The notes under the pieces are model-generated. The model worked only from the letters and a program-made list of their open reading frames with translations, did no database searches and was not told the origin of the DNA. A program made the position numbers and the translations under genes. A DNA stretch of 32,297 nucleotides from Phyllobacterium bourgognense (GTDB lineage: Bacteria; Pseudomonadota; Alphaproteobacteria; Rhizobiales; Rhizobiaceae): positions 1-32,297 of the forward strand of contig NZ_QPJM01000028.1 in the NCBI RefSeq assembly GCF_003337575.1, read 5' to 3'. This document shows, in pieces, positions 9,570 to 18,514 of this stretch; the first letter of the stretch is position 1; each line of letters opens with the position of its first letter.

Positions 9570-10166
9570 GTGATTCTGCCTGGCTCGGTGATCTACTTTT
9601 CGCGTCATGGCGAGACAGATTGGAACGTCGCGGAGCGCATTCAAGGCCAAGCAGATGTCGATATGAATGCGCGTGGCCGTGCCCAGGCCGATCGCAATGG
9701 TGATCTTCTGAAATCATTGATCGGCGACGGGGCCGGCTTCGAATTCGTTGCCAGCCCTTTGCGGCGCACGCGCGATACGATGGAGCGAATCCGTACCCGC
9801 ATGGGTCTCGATCCCAAGAAGTACCATACCGATCCACGCCTGATGGAAGTGAGTTTCGGAGATTGGCAAGGCTTCATGATTGAAGACATTGCGGCCAAGA
9901 CACCGGAGCTTGTAGAAGCACGCGGGCGGGATAAGTGGAATTTCGTCCCACCGGGGGACACCGCCGAGAGCTATGCGACATTGAGTGTTCGTGTTGCTAG
10001 TTGGTTAGCCGAGGTAAAGGGACCCACGGTCTGCGTAACCCATGGCGGTTGCCTGAGAACGATATTCCGCATGGTCGAGAAACTGGACGGCCACGATGCC
10101 GCCAATCTTCTTATCACACAGGATCAACTTCTGCGTCTGGAGGATGGTCACCTTACCTGGCTGTAG
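9570..10166 (+). CDS. Histidine phosphatase family protein (phosphoglycerate mutase-like)
   Basis: This protein belongs to the branch-1 histidine phosphatase superfamily, 198 residues. The phospho-accepting motif is RHGETDWN (12-19, His13). The second catalytic part includes Glu93 in RLMEVSFGDWQG and His158 in VTHGG. SPLRRTRDTM carries the conserved phosphate-binding Arg. Its size suits a small-molecule phosphatase (GpmB/CobC-like) as well as a cofactor-dependent mutase, and the substrate cannot be read from sequence. The start is GTG at 9570; AAGGA at 9554-9558 lies inside the end of fabI, suggesting co-translation with fabI. Its stop codon abuts that of the convergent DUF1344 gene with no spacer. 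Confidence 0.88.
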   Translation: MILPGSVIYFSRHGETDWNVAERIQGQADVDMNARGRAQADRNGDLLKSLIGDGAGFEFVASPLRRTRDTMERIRTRMGLDPKKYHTDPRLMEVSFGDWQGFMIEDIAAKTPELVEARGRDKWNFVPPGDTAESYATLSVRVASWLAEVKGPTVCVTHGGCLRTIFRMVEKLDGHDAANLLITQDQLLRLEDGHLTWL

Positions 10167-10421
10167 CTACTCGGTGGTCTCTTCGATGTCGGTGATGAAG
10201 CGTTCCTTGTTGACCACGTCGAACATCAACGTAACCTTCATACCCTGCTCGATAACGCTCAGGTCAAATTCGCCGGGCAATTTATAGACCTTGCCATCGT
10301 CGAGGGTAATGGTCGAATTGTCTTCATCGATCTTGGTGATTATACCTTGCGCATCGTCCGCAAGAGCGCCGACCGGAAGCAGAGAGGCGATGAACATGAA
10401 CGTTGCTACGATGAAGCGCAT
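10167..10421 (-). CDS. Small secreted DUF1344 protein
   Basis: This 84-residue protein has a clear signal peptide (MRFIVATFMFIASLLPVGALA, cleavage near 21/22). The mature part is about 62 residues with the DUF1344 pattern: GIITKIDEDNSTITLDDGKVYKLPGEFD, then IEQGMKVTLMFD. It looks like a small periplasmic beta-barrel or OB-like fold. The family is common in rhizobia and has no established function. The upstream 169 bp are shared divergently with aroC. It abuts the histidine phosphatase gene tail to tail. Confidence 0.82.
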   Translation of the reverse strand: MRFIVATFMFIASLLPVGALADDAQGIITKIDEDNSTITLDDGKVYKLPGEFDLSVIEQGMKVTLMFDVVNKERFITDIEETTE

Positions 10422-10590
10422 TTGAATTCCCCTATTATCAAATCTGTATGCCGGTCAATGACGCAAGTTAGAGCTTCCATTTGTGGCAAAACAATTGCTT
10501 TTTTCGTGTGGGATAAAGGAATTTCAACGGCGGGTTTGACCACAGGAGTAAACGCTCATAAAACCCCCTGACAAAACGTCGGGTACGCTT

Positions 10591-11685
10591 ATGTCGCACA
10601 ATACTTTCGGTCATCTTTTTCGCGTCACCACATGGGGTGAAAGCCATGGAATTGCGCTTGGATGCGTGGTCGATGGCTGCCCACCCGGCATTTCCTTCAC
10701 AGAGGCGGAGATCCAGTCATACCTCGACAAGCGCAGGCCCGGGCAGTCCAAATACACGACGCAACGTCGTGAGCCCGATCAGGTGCGCGTGCTTTCCGGC
10801 GTGATGCTGCAAGATGACGGCGTTACCATGATTTCGACGGGGACGCCGATCTCGATGATGATCGAGAACACCGATCAGCGCTCGAAGGATTATGGTGATA
10901 TTGCTCGCCAGTATCGTCCGGGTCACGCCGACTACACCTATGATGTCAAATATGGGATCCGCGACTATCGGGGCGGTGGGCGGTCTTCGGCGCGTGAAAC
11001 CGCTGCGCGCGTTGCCGCTGGCGCCATAGCAAGAAAGGTCGTGCCTGGTCTCATTGTGCGTGGCGCACTCGTTGGGATGGGAATACATACCATCGACCGC
11101 GGCCGCTGGGATTGGGATGAGGTGAGCAACAATCCATTCTTCACACCTGATGCGGGAGCGGTCGGCATATTCGCGGACTATCTGGACGGCATTCGCAAGG
11201 CAGGGTCTTCCATTGGTGCTATTGTTGAAGTGGTGGCGGAGAACGTCCCGGCAGGTCTCGGCGCTCCGGTCTACGGTAAGCTTGATCAGGATATCGCCAG
11301 CTACCTGATGTCGATCAATGCCGTGAAAGGCGTAGAGATTGGCGATGGTTTCGACACTGCGCGACTTACCGGTGAAGAAAACGCTGACGAAATGCGCATG
11401 GGTAACGACGGCAAGCCAATTTTCCTGTCCAACCATGCCGGTGGCATTCTGGGCGGTATTTCCAGCGGCGCACCGGTCGTCGCGCGCTTTGCCGTCAAGC
11501 CGACATCATCGATTTTGACGCCGCGCCGGAGCATTGATGCAGATGGCAATCAAGTCGATATCATGACCAAGGGCAGACATGACCCATGTGTCGGTATCCG
11601 TGCCGTGCCGATCGGTGAAGCAATGGTGGCGTGCGCCATCGCAGATCATTATCTCAGACATCGCGGCCAGACCGGCCGTATCTAA
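10591..11685 (+). CDS. aroC: Chorismate synthase
   Basis: AroC converts EPSP to chorismate, the last step of the shikimate pathway, and needs reduced FMN. The protein has 364 residues, a normal length. Signatures are [18 protein letters not shown] (17-34), [47 protein letters not shown] and [18 protein letters not shown]. The ATG has no strong Shine-Dalgarno sequence. A small stem-loop (CCC-GAC pairing with GTC-GGG at 10566-10583, with one bulged T) lies directly before it. ribB begins 16 bp past its stop codon, so an aroC-ribB transcript is likely; that would pair an FMN-dependent enzyme with a riboflavin gene. Confidence 0.97.
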   Translation: MSHNTFGHLFRVTTWGESHGIALGCVVDGCPPGISFTEAEIQSYLDKRRPGQSKYTTQRREPDQVRVLSGVMLQDDGVTMISTGTPISMMIENTDQRSKDYGDIARQYRPGHADYTYDVKYGIRDYRGGGRSSARETAARVAAGAIARKVVPGLIVRGALVGMGIHTIDRGRWDWDEVSNNPFFTPDAGAVGIFADYLDGIRKAGSSIGAIVEVVAENVPAGLGAPVYGKLDQDIASYLMSINAVKGVEIGDGFDTARLTGEENADEMRMGNDGKPIFLSNHAGGILGGISSGAPVVARFAVKPTSSILTPRRSIDADGNQVDIMTKGRHDPCVGIRAVPIGEAMVACAIADHYLRHRGQTGRI

Positions 11686-11701
11686 GCAAAGGGATGCTCA
11701 T

Positions 11702-12805
11702 ATGGCCTACAATCAAAAACGGGTCGTCGATGCCCTACGCGCTTTCGAACGCGGTGAAATCGTAGTTGTCATGGACGATGACGGCCGCGAGAACGAAGGC
11801 GATCTGATCGTCGCCGCAGTTCACTGTACGCCAGAGAAGATGGCCTTCATCGTTCGCCACACGTCAGGCATTGTCTGCACGCCGATGACCCGCGAGCACG
11901 CCAAACGTTTGAATCTCGCGCCAATGGTGGCCGACAATGATGCTCCCCATTCGACGGCGTTTACTGTCACTGTCGACTACAAACATGGCACGACGACCGG
12001 TATCTCGGCTGAAGATCGCACGTTAACAGCCAGAAACCTTGCCAATCCAAATGCCGGTGCCATCGATTTCGTGCGTCCCGGTCATATTTTTCCGCTGGTG
12101 GCCCGCGAAGGCGGCGTACTGATGCGTTCCGGCCATACGGAAGCCGCCGTCGATCTTTGCAAGCTGGCAGGACTCCCGCCAGTCGGGGTCATTTGCGAGT
12201 TGGTGAACGACGACGGTTCGGTCATGCGCGGCCCCCAGGTTGCAAGCTTTGCCGAAACTCATAAGCTGCACCAGGTAACTGTCGCCGATCTCATCGCTTA
12301 CCGTCAGCGCAAGGAAACGCTGATCGAGCGAATTGGGGAGTACGAGATCGATACCTGCGCCGGACGTGCCAAGGCAATAACATACGCACTGCCTTGGGAG
12401 CCGATGCACCATGCCGCCATCGTTTATGGCGATATTCGCGATGGTGAGGATGTTCCTGTTCGCCTGCAGCGTGAGGATGTGCTGAGCGATGTATTCGGCG
12501 CCCGCAACACGCTTGACAGTATCATGAAGCGCATCGCCGAGGAAAAGCGCGGAGTTATCGTCTATCTGCGCGAAGGATCGGTCGGTGTTGGCCGGGATGA
12601 TGACCGCAATCGTGCAGCATTGCAGGAGCGCGAAGTCCATGCGGAAGCGCGCGTGCGCGAAGAGGAATGGCGCCAGATCGGGCTTGGTGCCCAGATATTG
12701 AAGGATCTCGGCATCACATCGATCCGTCTACTGTCTTCGCGCGAACGGCACTATGTCGGGCTCGAAGGCTTTGGTATCCAGATCACCAAGACCGATATTA
12801 TTTGA
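11702..12805 (+). CDS. ribB: 3,4-dihydroxy-2-butanone 4-phosphate synthase fused to a degenerate GTP cyclohydrolase II domain (RibBX type)
   Basis: The N-terminal half (about 1-205) is a complete DHBP synthase, which makes the four-carbon precursor of riboflavin from ribulose 5-phosphate: DDDGRENEGDLI (25-36), RHTSGIVCTPM, HGTTTGISAEDR and RPGHIFPLVAREGGVLMRSG. The C-terminal half (about 210-367) is homologous to GTP cyclohydrolase II, but the three zinc-binding Cys positions are Asp259, Thr270 and Asp272. The YLRQEGRGIG motif has become YLREGSVGVG, so cyclohydrolase activity is not expected. Such fusions have been described in Proteobacteria as RibBX. The start is ATG 11702 with AAAGGGA at 11688-11694. 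A longer frame reaching back into aroC lacks support. Confidence 0.93.
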   Translation: MAYNQKRVVDALRAFERGEIVVVMDDDGRENEGDLIVAAVHCTPEKMAFIVRHTSGIVCTPMTREHAKRLNLAPMVADNDAPHSTAFTVTVDYKHGTTTGISAEDRTLTARNLANPNAGAIDFVRPGHIFPLVAREGGVLMRSGHTEAAVDLCKLAGLPPVGVICELVNDDGSVMRGPQVASFAETHKLHQVTVADLIAYRQRKETLIERIGEYEIDTCAGRAKAITYALPWEPMHHAAIVYGDIRDGEDVPVRLQREDVLSDVFGARNTLDSIMKRIAEEKRGVIVYLREGSVGVGRDDDRNRAALQEREVHAEARVREEEWRQIGLGAQILKDLGITSIRLLSSRERHYVGLEGFGIQITKTDII

Positions 12806-12809
12806 AAAC

Positions 12810-12834
12810 CGGCTCTCGCTTCTTGCGAAGGCCG
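12810..12834 (+). other. Hairpin just after ribB
   Basis: CGGCTCTCGC (12810-12819) pairs with GCGAAGGCCG (12825-12834), with one mismatch and one G-U pair, around the loop TTCTT. It starts 5 bp after the ribB stop codon. There is no T-run behind it, so it may end or stabilise the aroC-ribB message without being a classical terminator. Confidence 0.45.
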
Positions 12835-12866
12835 CTTCAAAATAGCAAGGAATGGTCGTTGGATTT

Positions 12867-12874
12867 GCTATAAT
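12867..12874 (+). promoter_or_regulatory. Probable promoter, extended -10 (TGCTATAAT)
   Basis: TATAAT at 12869-12874 is a perfect -10 box preceded by TG one base away, an extended -10. It lies 35 bp before the ATG of the PLP-enzyme gene. I see no good -35 at the usual distance, which is tolerable for an extended -10. The seven-base leader part GCGAGGAGA supplies the ribosome site. Confidence 0.55.
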
Positions 12875-12909
12875 CTCGCTGGATAGGCTCATTCAGCGAG
12901 GAGACTGCC

Positions 12910-14193
12910 ATGACCGCTCCCCATCCGTCCAAAACACATATCGGCAATCACGAACTGCATCCTGAGACGCTGATGTTGAACTACGGCTACGACCCGGAAC
13001 TGTCCGAGGGGGCTGTCAAACCACCTGTATTCTTGACCTCGACCTTCGTATTCAAGTCCGCGGAAGAGGGCCGGGATTTCTTCGATTTTGTCTCCGGTCG
13101 CAAAGAGCCGCCGGCCGGTACGGCGGCTGGTCTGGTTTACTCGCGTTTTAATCATCCCAATAGCGAAATCGTTGAGGACCGGCTGGCCGTCTATGAGCGC
13201 ACGGAAAGCTGTGCAGTTTTTTCCTCGGGAATGTCAGCGATTGCCACGACTCTGTTTGCCTTCGTCCGTCCGGGCGACTCGATCCTGCACTCGCAACCGC
13301 TCTATGGCGGCACCGAAACGCTGCTCGCCAAGACGTTCCTCAACATGGGTGTCGCTGCGGTCGGCTTCGCTGATGGCGTGAACGAAGCTTCGGTACAAGC
13401 TGCTGCTGACCAGGCGATGCAGAAGGGCCGTGTCTCCGTGATCCTGATCGAAACGCCCGCCAATCCAACCAACAGCCTGGTTGATGTGGCAATGATCCGC
13501 CGGATCGCCGAGGCCATTGGGGAAAAGCAGGGCCACCGCCCGATAATCGCCTGCGACAACACGTTGCTTGGACCGGTATTCCAACGGCCTATCGAACATG
13601 GCGCGGATATTTCCCTGTATTCGCTGACCAAATATGTCGGTGGCCACTCCGATTTGATTGCCGGAGCAGCGCTCGGATCAAAAGCCGTGATGAAACAGGT
13701 CAAAGCGCTGCGTGGCGCGATCGGTACTCAACTCGATCCGCATTCCTGCTGGATGCTCGGCCGATCACTCGAAACTCTCAGTATTCGCATGGAAAAGGCC
13801 GACAACAACGCCTTGGCCATTGCCAATTTCCTCCGCGATCATCCGAAGGTAGAGAAAATACACTATCTGCCATATCACGACGCGTCCTCACCCCTTGGCA
13901 AAACCTTTGCCGCTCAGTGCACCGGAGCTGGCTCGACTTTCTCATTTGACATCGTGGGTGGACAGCCGGCGGCCTTCAAGTTCCTCAACGCATTGCAGAT
14001 ATTGAAACTGGCGGTCAGCCTTGGAGGTACGGAATCGCTCGCCAGCCATCCGGCAACGATGACTCATTCGGGCGTCCCCATCGACGTGCGTCAGCGCATT
14101 GGCGTGCTGGATTCAACAATCAGGTTGTCGATCGGCATCGAACATCCGGATGACTTGATTGCCGATCTGACGCAGGCATTGAGCATAGCTTGA
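12910..14193 (+). CDS. Cystathionine gamma-synthase family PLP enzyme (gamma-lyase / sulfhydrylase type)
   Basis: This fold-type I PLP enzyme of the Cys/Met metabolism family has 427 residues. The PLP-binding lysine is Lys241 in [14 protein letters not shown]. Asp216 ([10 protein letters not shown]) should contact the pyridine nitrogen, and [10 protein letters not shown] (130-139) has the Tyr that stacks on the cofactor. Other marks are [18 protein letters not shown] and ETPANPTN. An insertion near 60-75 (SGRKEPPAG) is typical of a subgroup annotated only as 'cystathionine gamma-synthase family'. It could be methionine gamma-lyase, a sulfhydrylase or a cystathionine enzyme; the sequence does not decide. 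GAGGAG at 12898-12903 precedes the ATG. It appears to be transcribed alone, between its own promoter and a terminator. Confidence 0.9.
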   Translation: MTAPHPSKTHIGNHELHPETLMLNYGYDPELSEGAVKPPVFLTSTFVFKSAEEGRDFFDFVSGRKEPPAGTAAGLVYSRFNHPNSEIVEDRLAVYERTESCAVFSSGMSAIATTLFAFVRPGDSILHSQPLYGGTETLLAKTFLNMGVAAVGFADGVNEASVQAAADQAMQKGRVSVILIETPANPTNSLVDVAMIRRIAEAIGEKQGHRPIIACDNTLLGPVFQRPIEHGADISLYSLTKYVGGHSDLIAGAALGSKAVMKQVKALRGAIGTQLDPHSCWMLGRSLETLSIRMEKADNNALAIANFLRDHPKVEKIHYLPYHDASSPLGKTFAAQCTGAGSTFSFDIVGGQPAAFKFLNALQILKLAVSLGGTESLASHPATMTHSGVPIDVRQRIGVLDSTIRLSIGIEHPDDLIADLTQALSIA

Positions 14194-14260
14194 CCAATCG
14201 GCGCGTGCGGTAGAATTCGCTCACTTGTCTCTTGTACAACGGCGAGTAGCTGGTGCAATT

Positions 14261-14300
14261 TGAGCGTGACCGCCTGGTCATGCTCATGCCCTTTTGCTTT
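14261..14300 (+). terminator. Rho-independent terminator after the PLP-enzyme gene
   Basis: TGAGCGTGACC (14261-14271) pairs with GGTCATGCTCA (14276-14286) over 11 bp with one G-U pair, around the loop GCCT. It is followed by the T-rich stretch TGCCCTTTTGCTTTT. It lies 68 bp after the PLP-enzyme stop codon and 29 bp before the next start, so it separates the two units or acts as an attenuator for the second. Confidence 0.7.
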
Positions 14301-14314
14301 TGCAGAAAGCTTTC

Positions 14315-15241
14315 ATGGTAACCCGTCTTTATTCGCACCCGATTTATCTGGAACATTTGACACCTCCGGGGCATCCTGAACGGCCGGATCGATTGCGCGC
14401 GCTCAATAAGGTGCTGGAGGATAGCACCTTCGATGCACTGGATCGTGTCCAGGCACCAATGGGTGACGAAACAACGATCCTTTATGCGCATCCCCAAACG
14501 TTTATTGAACGTGTCCGCGATACCATCCCTGAAGAAGGGCTGACCCGAGTCGATTCGGATACGACTGTGAGCCCTAAAAGCTGGGAAGCGGTGTTGACCG
14601 CAATCGGCGCAGCGAACGCCGCCGTGGATGACGTATTTACCGGCGTCGCGGACAATGTCTTCGTGGCTTCGCGTCCCCCTGGCCACCACGCAGAACGGGA
14701 CAAAGCCATGGGTTTTTGTCTGTTCAACAGCGCCGCGATCGCCGCCAGGCACGCCCAAAAAGCCCATGGCGTCGAACGCGTTGCGATCGTCGATTGGGAC
14801 GTGCATCACGGCAATGGTACGCAGGACATTTTCTGGGATGATCCATCGGTGCTTTATTGTTCGACGCATCAGATGCCGCTCTATCCCGGCACCGGAGCCA
14901 AGGACGAGACGGGTGCTGGCAATATCATCAATGCGCCTCTCAGCCCGCAGACTGGCAGCGACCATTTCAGAGAAGCATTCAACACGCGTATTCTCCCCGC
15001 TATCGATGCGTTTCGGCCGGAGCTGATTATTGTTTCTGCCGGCTTTGATGCCCATCACCGCGACCCGTTGGCTGAAATAAATCTGAACGAGGACGATTTT
15101 GACTGGGCGACCGGTGCCCTGATGGAAAGAGCTGGGAGCTATGCGTCAAACCGCCTTGTCAGCCTTCTGGAAGGCGGCTACGACCTCAAGGGTATGTCGC
15201 TCTCGGCGGGCGCGCATATAAGACGCTTGATGGGAGGATGA
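14315..15241 (+). CDS. Histone deacetylase superfamily amidohydrolase
   Basis: This is a zinc-dependent deacetylase of the arginase/HDAC fold (AcuC/APAH/HDAC-like), 308 residues from ATG 14315, which has AGAAAG upstream; an in-frame TTG at 14294 is less likely. Catalytic and metal residues are present: the His-His pair in RPPGHHAERD (His124/125), zinc ligands Asp162 and His164 in DWDVHHGNGTQ, Asp245 in SAGFDAHHRDP, and the transition-state Tyr289 in LEGGYDL. Bacterial members deacetylate small acetylated amines, polyamines or lysine; the substrate here is unknown. Its stop codon lies 3 bp before the xseB start, and the two are expected to be co-transcribed, as in relatives. Confidence 0.92.
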   Translation: MVTRLYSHPIYLEHLTPPGHPERPDRLRALNKVLEDSTFDALDRVQAPMGDETTILYAHPQTFIERVRDTIPEEGLTRVDSDTTVSPKSWEAVLTAIGAANAAVDDVFTGVADNVFVASRPPGHHAERDKAMGFCLFNSAAIAARHAQKAHGVERVAIVDWDVHHGNGTQDIFWDDPSVLYCSTHQMPLYPGTGAKDETGAGNIINAPLSPQTGSDHFREAFNTRILPAIDAFRPELIIVSAGFDAHHRDPLAEINLNEDDFDWATGALMERAGSYASNRLVSLLEGGYDLKGMSLSAGAHIRRLMGG

Positions 15242-15244
15242 AGC

Positions 15245-15499
15245 ATGGCCGATGTAGAGAACAATTCCGATATCGCTGCCATGAGCTTCGAGCAGGCGCT
15301 CGATCAGCTGGAAAAAATAGTCGATGATCTGGAACGTGGTGATGTGCCACTTGAACAGTCGATCCGGATCTATGAGCGGGGCGAAGCCCTCAAGAAGCAT
15401 TGCGATACTCTCTTGAGCGCTGCTGAAGACAAGGTGCAGAAAATCCGTCTTGGCCGCAACGGTGAACCCGTCGGCACAGAGCCGCTCGATCCGGAGTGA
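15245..15499 (+). CDS. xseB: Exodeoxyribonuclease VII small subunit
   Basis: XseB is the small accessory subunit of the single-strand-specific exonuclease VII. The 84 residues include the family core [20 protein letters not shown] (13-32), then [22 protein letters not shown] and a C-terminal helix ending in AEDKVQKI. The ribosome site GGAGG (15234-15238) overlaps the end of the HDAC-like gene. The large subunit xseA is not in the window, which is normal. In many bacteria xseB stands directly before ispA/dxs; here a pirin gene intervenes. Confidence 0.95.
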   Translation: MADVENNSDIAAMSFEQALDQLEKIVDDLERGDVPLEQSIRIYERGEALKKHCDTLLSAAEDKVQKIRLGRNGEPVGTEPLDPE

Positions 15500-15571
15500 A
15501 TCACAGCAACGCTATTCAGCACCGCGATGAATGGTTATGCTACGGTTCCCGCCCCTTTCGGAGTAGTGCGC

Positions 15572-16510
15572 ATGAGTTTTTCCCCCTGCCCAGATCCCAA
15601 GATAGGTGACTTGGCGGCAATCGATGCAATCGAGACGTTAATTATCCCGCGCACCAGCGATATTGGCGGTCTCGAAGTTCGCCGTGCCCTGCCGAGCGCC
15701 AAGCGCCGACTTGTCGGTCCCTTCATTTTCTTCGACCGGATGGGTCCGGCGATCCTCCGCCCGACGGACGCGCTTGATGTGCGGCCGCATCCGCATATCG
15801 GCCTTTCGACCGTAACCTATCTTTTCGACGGGAATATACGCCACCGCGACAGCCTCGGCACGGAGATGGTCATCAAACCTGGCGACGTCAATCTCATGAC
15901 GGCGGGCCGCGGAATAGTTCATTCAGAACGTTCACCGGAGGAGTTGCGGACCGAGCCGTTGCCGATTTCGGGGCTGCAGACCTGGCTCGCGCTGCCAGAT
16001 CATCTGGAGGAAATCAATCCAGCCTTTGCCAATACAGGCGTAGGTGAACTGCCGGTCCTGCGTGAAGCAGGCATGGAGGCGCGTATTGTCATGGGCAAGT
16101 TCCATGGGGCTGGTTCTCCCGTCAAACAGCATGCGGAAACGCTTTACGTGGACATTCGGCTTGATCCCGGAAGCCATATTCAGTTGCCAGCTAACATTGC
16201 CGAAGAGCGGGCCATCTATACGCTGGACGGCTCGGTAGAAGTTGCTGGAGAGACCTTTCCGGCGGACCGTCTATTGGTGTTCCGCGCCGGTGACGAGATC
16301 ATCGTCCGTGCACCGCAAGGCGCGCACTTCATGCTGTTTGGAGGTGCTGCTCTGCCGTCCAAGCGCTATATCTGGTGGAATTTCGTGTCTTCATCCCAAG
16401 AGCGGATCGAGCAGGCAAAAGAAGAATGGCGCACGGGCCGTTTCGATATCGTTCCTGGCGACGAGGAAGAATTCATACCGCTGCCCGAAAACCGACCCAT
16501 GGAGCGGTAA
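15572..16510 (+). CDS. Pirin family protein (bicupin)
   Basis: This two-domain cupin has 312 residues from ATG 15572. That start has GGAG at 15560-15563; an ATG at 15527 in the same frame has no ribosome site. The N-terminal pirin domain carries the metal-binding pattern RPHPHIGLSTVTYLF, IRHRDSLG, and MTAGRGIVHSERSPEE (two His, then His and Glu). The C-terminal cupin runs from about 190 to 285. Bacterial pirins have been reported as quercetinase-like enzymes or as protein-interaction modulators of metabolism, and no assignment is possible here. The gene lies between xseB and dxs in the same direction. Confidence 0.9.
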   Translation: MSFSPCPDPKIGDLAAIDAIETLIIPRTSDIGGLEVRRALPSAKRRLVGPFIFFDRMGPAILRPTDALDVRPHPHIGLSTVTYLFDGNIRHRDSLGTEMVIKPGDVNLMTAGRGIVHSERSPEELRTEPLPISGLQTWLALPDHLEEINPAFANTGVGELPVLREAGMEARIVMGKFHGAGSPVKQHAETLYVDIRLDPGSHIQLPANIAEERAIYTLDGSVEVAGETFPADRLLVFRAGDEIIVRAPQGAHFMLFGGAALPSKRYIWWNFVSSSQERIEQAKEEWRTGRFDIVPGDEEEFIPLPENRPMER

Positions 16511-16511
16511 A

Positions 16512-16564
16512 CTCAGCTTCTTGCTGGTCGGCTGGTTTTCCTTTAGGGAACGGCAAGAATTGAG
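16512..16564 (+). promoter_or_regulatory. Structured leader / attenuator-like stem-loop before dxs
   Basis: CTCAG-(C)-TTCTTGCTG (16512-16526) pairs with CGGCAAGAATTGAG (16551-16564): 14 pairs, two of them G-U, and one bulged C. A small inner hairpin TTCC/GGAA lies at 16538-16550. It sits just past the pirin stop codon and 21 bp before the TTG start of dxs. It could be an end-of-message hairpin for pirin or a leader controlling dxs. No clear T-run follows. Confidence 0.5.
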
Positions 16565-16585
16565 CTTGGAATTGGAACCTGCGCT

Positions 16586-18505
16586 TTGGCCAAGAATTTT
16601 GAAACACCACTGCTTGATCGCGTTAAAGTTCCTTTGGATTTGCGCCAACTGCCGGAATCCGATCTGCCTCAACTGACGCAGGAACTGCGCACCGAACTGA
16701 TTGATGCGGTTTCGACCACGGGTGGGCATCTCGGCGCCGGGCTTGGAGTCGTTGAACTAACCGTCGCACTCCATCATGTTTTCGATACGCCGCATGACCG
16801 GATCATTTGGGACGTCGGCCATCAAGCCTATCCGCACAAGATACTAACCGGCCGGCGCGACCGTATCCGGACCCTGCGGCAGGAAGGCGGGCTTTCCGGT
16901 TTTACCAAGCGCGGCGAAAGCGAGTACGACCCCTTCGGCGCTGCCCATTCGTCCACGTCCATTTCCGCGGGTCTCGGAATGGCGGTTGCCAGCGATCTTT
17001 CCGGCACGAAGCGCAACGTGATCTCGGTGATAGGCGATGGAGCGATGTCGGCAGGCATGGCCTATGAGGCGATGAACAATGCCGGAGCCCTCGACGCCCG
17101 CCTCATTGTCATTCTCAACGACAATGACATGTCCATTGCCCCGCCCACCGGGGCGATGAGCGCCTATCTTGCCCGTCTCGTCTCGGGGCGCGCTTACCGT
17201 TCATTTCGCGAAACCGCCAAGCAGCTTGCCAAGAAACTGCCGAAATTCCTGCAGGAAAAGGCGCGTCTTTCGGAAGAGTATGCTCGTGGCTTCTGGACTG
17301 GCGGAACTATGTTCGAAGAGCTCGGCTTCTACTATGTCGGACCGATCGACGGGCACAATCTCGACCATTTGTTGCCCGTATTGAAGAACGTCCGCGATAC
17401 GATGGACGGCCCGGTTCTGATCCATGTGATCACCCAAAAGGGCAAGGGCTACGCTCCGGCCGAGGCAGCTGCGGACAAATACCACGGTGTTAACAAATTC
17501 GACGTCATCACCGGAGCCCAGGCGAAGCCGCCCGCCAACGCGCCAAGTTATACGAAGGTCTTTGCCACGAGTCTGATCGAGGAAGCGCGTCACGACGACA
17601 GGATCGTTGCCATAACCGCAGCGATGCCGGGTGGAACCGGTCTCGACCTTTTTGGAGAGGTTTTTCCCGAGCGTACCTTCGATGTTGGCATCGCGGAACA
17701 GCATGCCGTGACTTTCGCAGCTGGCCTGGCAAGCGAAGGCTTGAAGCCGTTTGCCGCGATCTATTCGACGTTTCTGCAGCGTGGTTACGACCAGGTGGTG
17801 CATGATGTGTCGCTGCAGAACTTGCCGGTGCGTTTTCCTATAGATCGGGCGGGGCTGGTCGGTGCTGACGGCGCGACCCATGCCGGCTCATTCGATACGG
17901 GTTTCCTGGCTGCGTTGCCGGGCTTCGTTGTCATGGCCGCATCTGATGAGGCCGAGTTGCGGCATATGGTGCGCACGGCAGCCGAGTATGATGAGGGGCC
18001 GATCTCGTTTCGCTATCCACGCGGTGACGGTGTCGGTATCGATTTGCCCGAGCGGGGACAGGCTCTACAGATCGGCAAAGGCCGGGCTGTCCGTGAGGGG
18101 TCAAAGATCGCATTGCTCTCATTTGGCACCCGCCTGCAAGAATGTTTGGCTGCCGCAGATGAGTTGGACGCGGCGGGACTTTCTACAACCGTTGCCGACG
18201 CACGGTTTGCCAAGCCGTTGGACGAGGATTTGATTCGTCGTCTGGCGCGAGAGCACGAAGTGTTCGTTACGGTAGAGGAGGGGGCCATCGGAGGCTTTGC
18301 CTCACACGTTCTGCATTTTTTGAGCCGCGACGGGTTGCTGGATAACGGCCTTCGTGTCCGCACGTTGACATTGCCTGACCTCTATCTCGACCACGCAAAA
18401 CCGGAAGCAATGTATGCCCGTTCAGGTCTCGACAGTGCGGGCATCGTGCGAACAGTGTTTGCTGCGCTGGGGCGTGACCACATGGTTGCACCCGTCCGTG
18501 CGTAA
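16586..18505 (+). CDS. dxs: 1-deoxy-D-xylulose-5-phosphate synthase
   Basis: Dxs is a thiamine-diphosphate enzyme that condenses pyruvate and glyceraldehyde 3-phosphate, the entry step of the MEP isoprenoid pathway. The 639 residues are the usual length. The N-terminal part has [18 protein letters not shown] with the catalytic His. The ThDP-binding motif is [20 protein letters not shown] ending in ILNDNDMSI. The transketolase-like central domain has [17 protein letters not shown] with the catalytic Glu, and [12 protein letters not shown]. The start is TTG at 16586: the protein aligns with the family from its first residues (TPLLD) and no ATG fits nearby. The rare start codon and the stem-loop before it suggest modest, possibly controlled translation. 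tlyA follows after 9 bp. Confidence 0.96.
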   Translation: MAKNFETPLLDRVKVPLDLRQLPESDLPQLTQELRTELIDAVSTTGGHLGAGLGVVELTVALHHVFDTPHDRIIWDVGHQAYPHKILTGRRDRIRTLRQEGGLSGFTKRGESEYDPFGAAHSSTSISAGLGMAVASDLSGTKRNVISVIGDGAMSAGMAYEAMNNAGALDARLIVILNDNDMSIAPPTGAMSAYLARLVSGRAYRSFRETAKQLAKKLPKFLQEKARLSEEYARGFWTGGTMFEELGFYYVGPIDGHNLDHLLPVLKNVRDTMDGPVLIHVITQKGKGYAPAEAAADKYHGVNKFDVITGAQAKPPANAPSYTKVFATSLIEEARHDDRIVAITAAMPGGTGLDLFGEVFPERTFDVGIAEQHAVTFAAGLASEGLKPFAAIYSTFLQRGYDQVVHDVSLQNLPVRFPIDRAGLVGADGATHAGSFDTGFLAALPGFVVMAASDEAELRHMVRTAAEYDEGPISFRYPRGDGVGIDLPERGQALQIGKGRAVREGSKIALLSFGTRLQECLAAADELDAAGLSTTVADARFAKPLDEDLIRRLAREHEVFVTVEEGAIGGFASHVLHFLSRDGLLDNGLRVRTLTLPDLYLDHAKPEAMYARSGLDSAGIVRTVFAALGRDHMVAPVRA

Positions 18506-18514
18506 GACGGGCTG

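Noticed and set aside
11579..11701. Upstream extension of the ribB frame into aroC
   Set aside because: It overlaps the aroC coding region, and a good ribosome site stands directly before ATG 11702, where homology to DHBP synthase begins.
12806..12909. Possible SAM-type riboswitch before the Cys/Met-family PLP enzyme
   Set aside because: The leader after the extended -10 is only about 30 nt, too short for SAM-II, and shows none of its conserved blocks.
14120..15058. Open frame of 312 codons on the minus strand opposite the HDAC-like gene
   Set aside because: It is the antisense shadow of a well-supported enzyme gene, has no recognisable domain and a Cys/His/Arg-rich composition typical of antisense frames.
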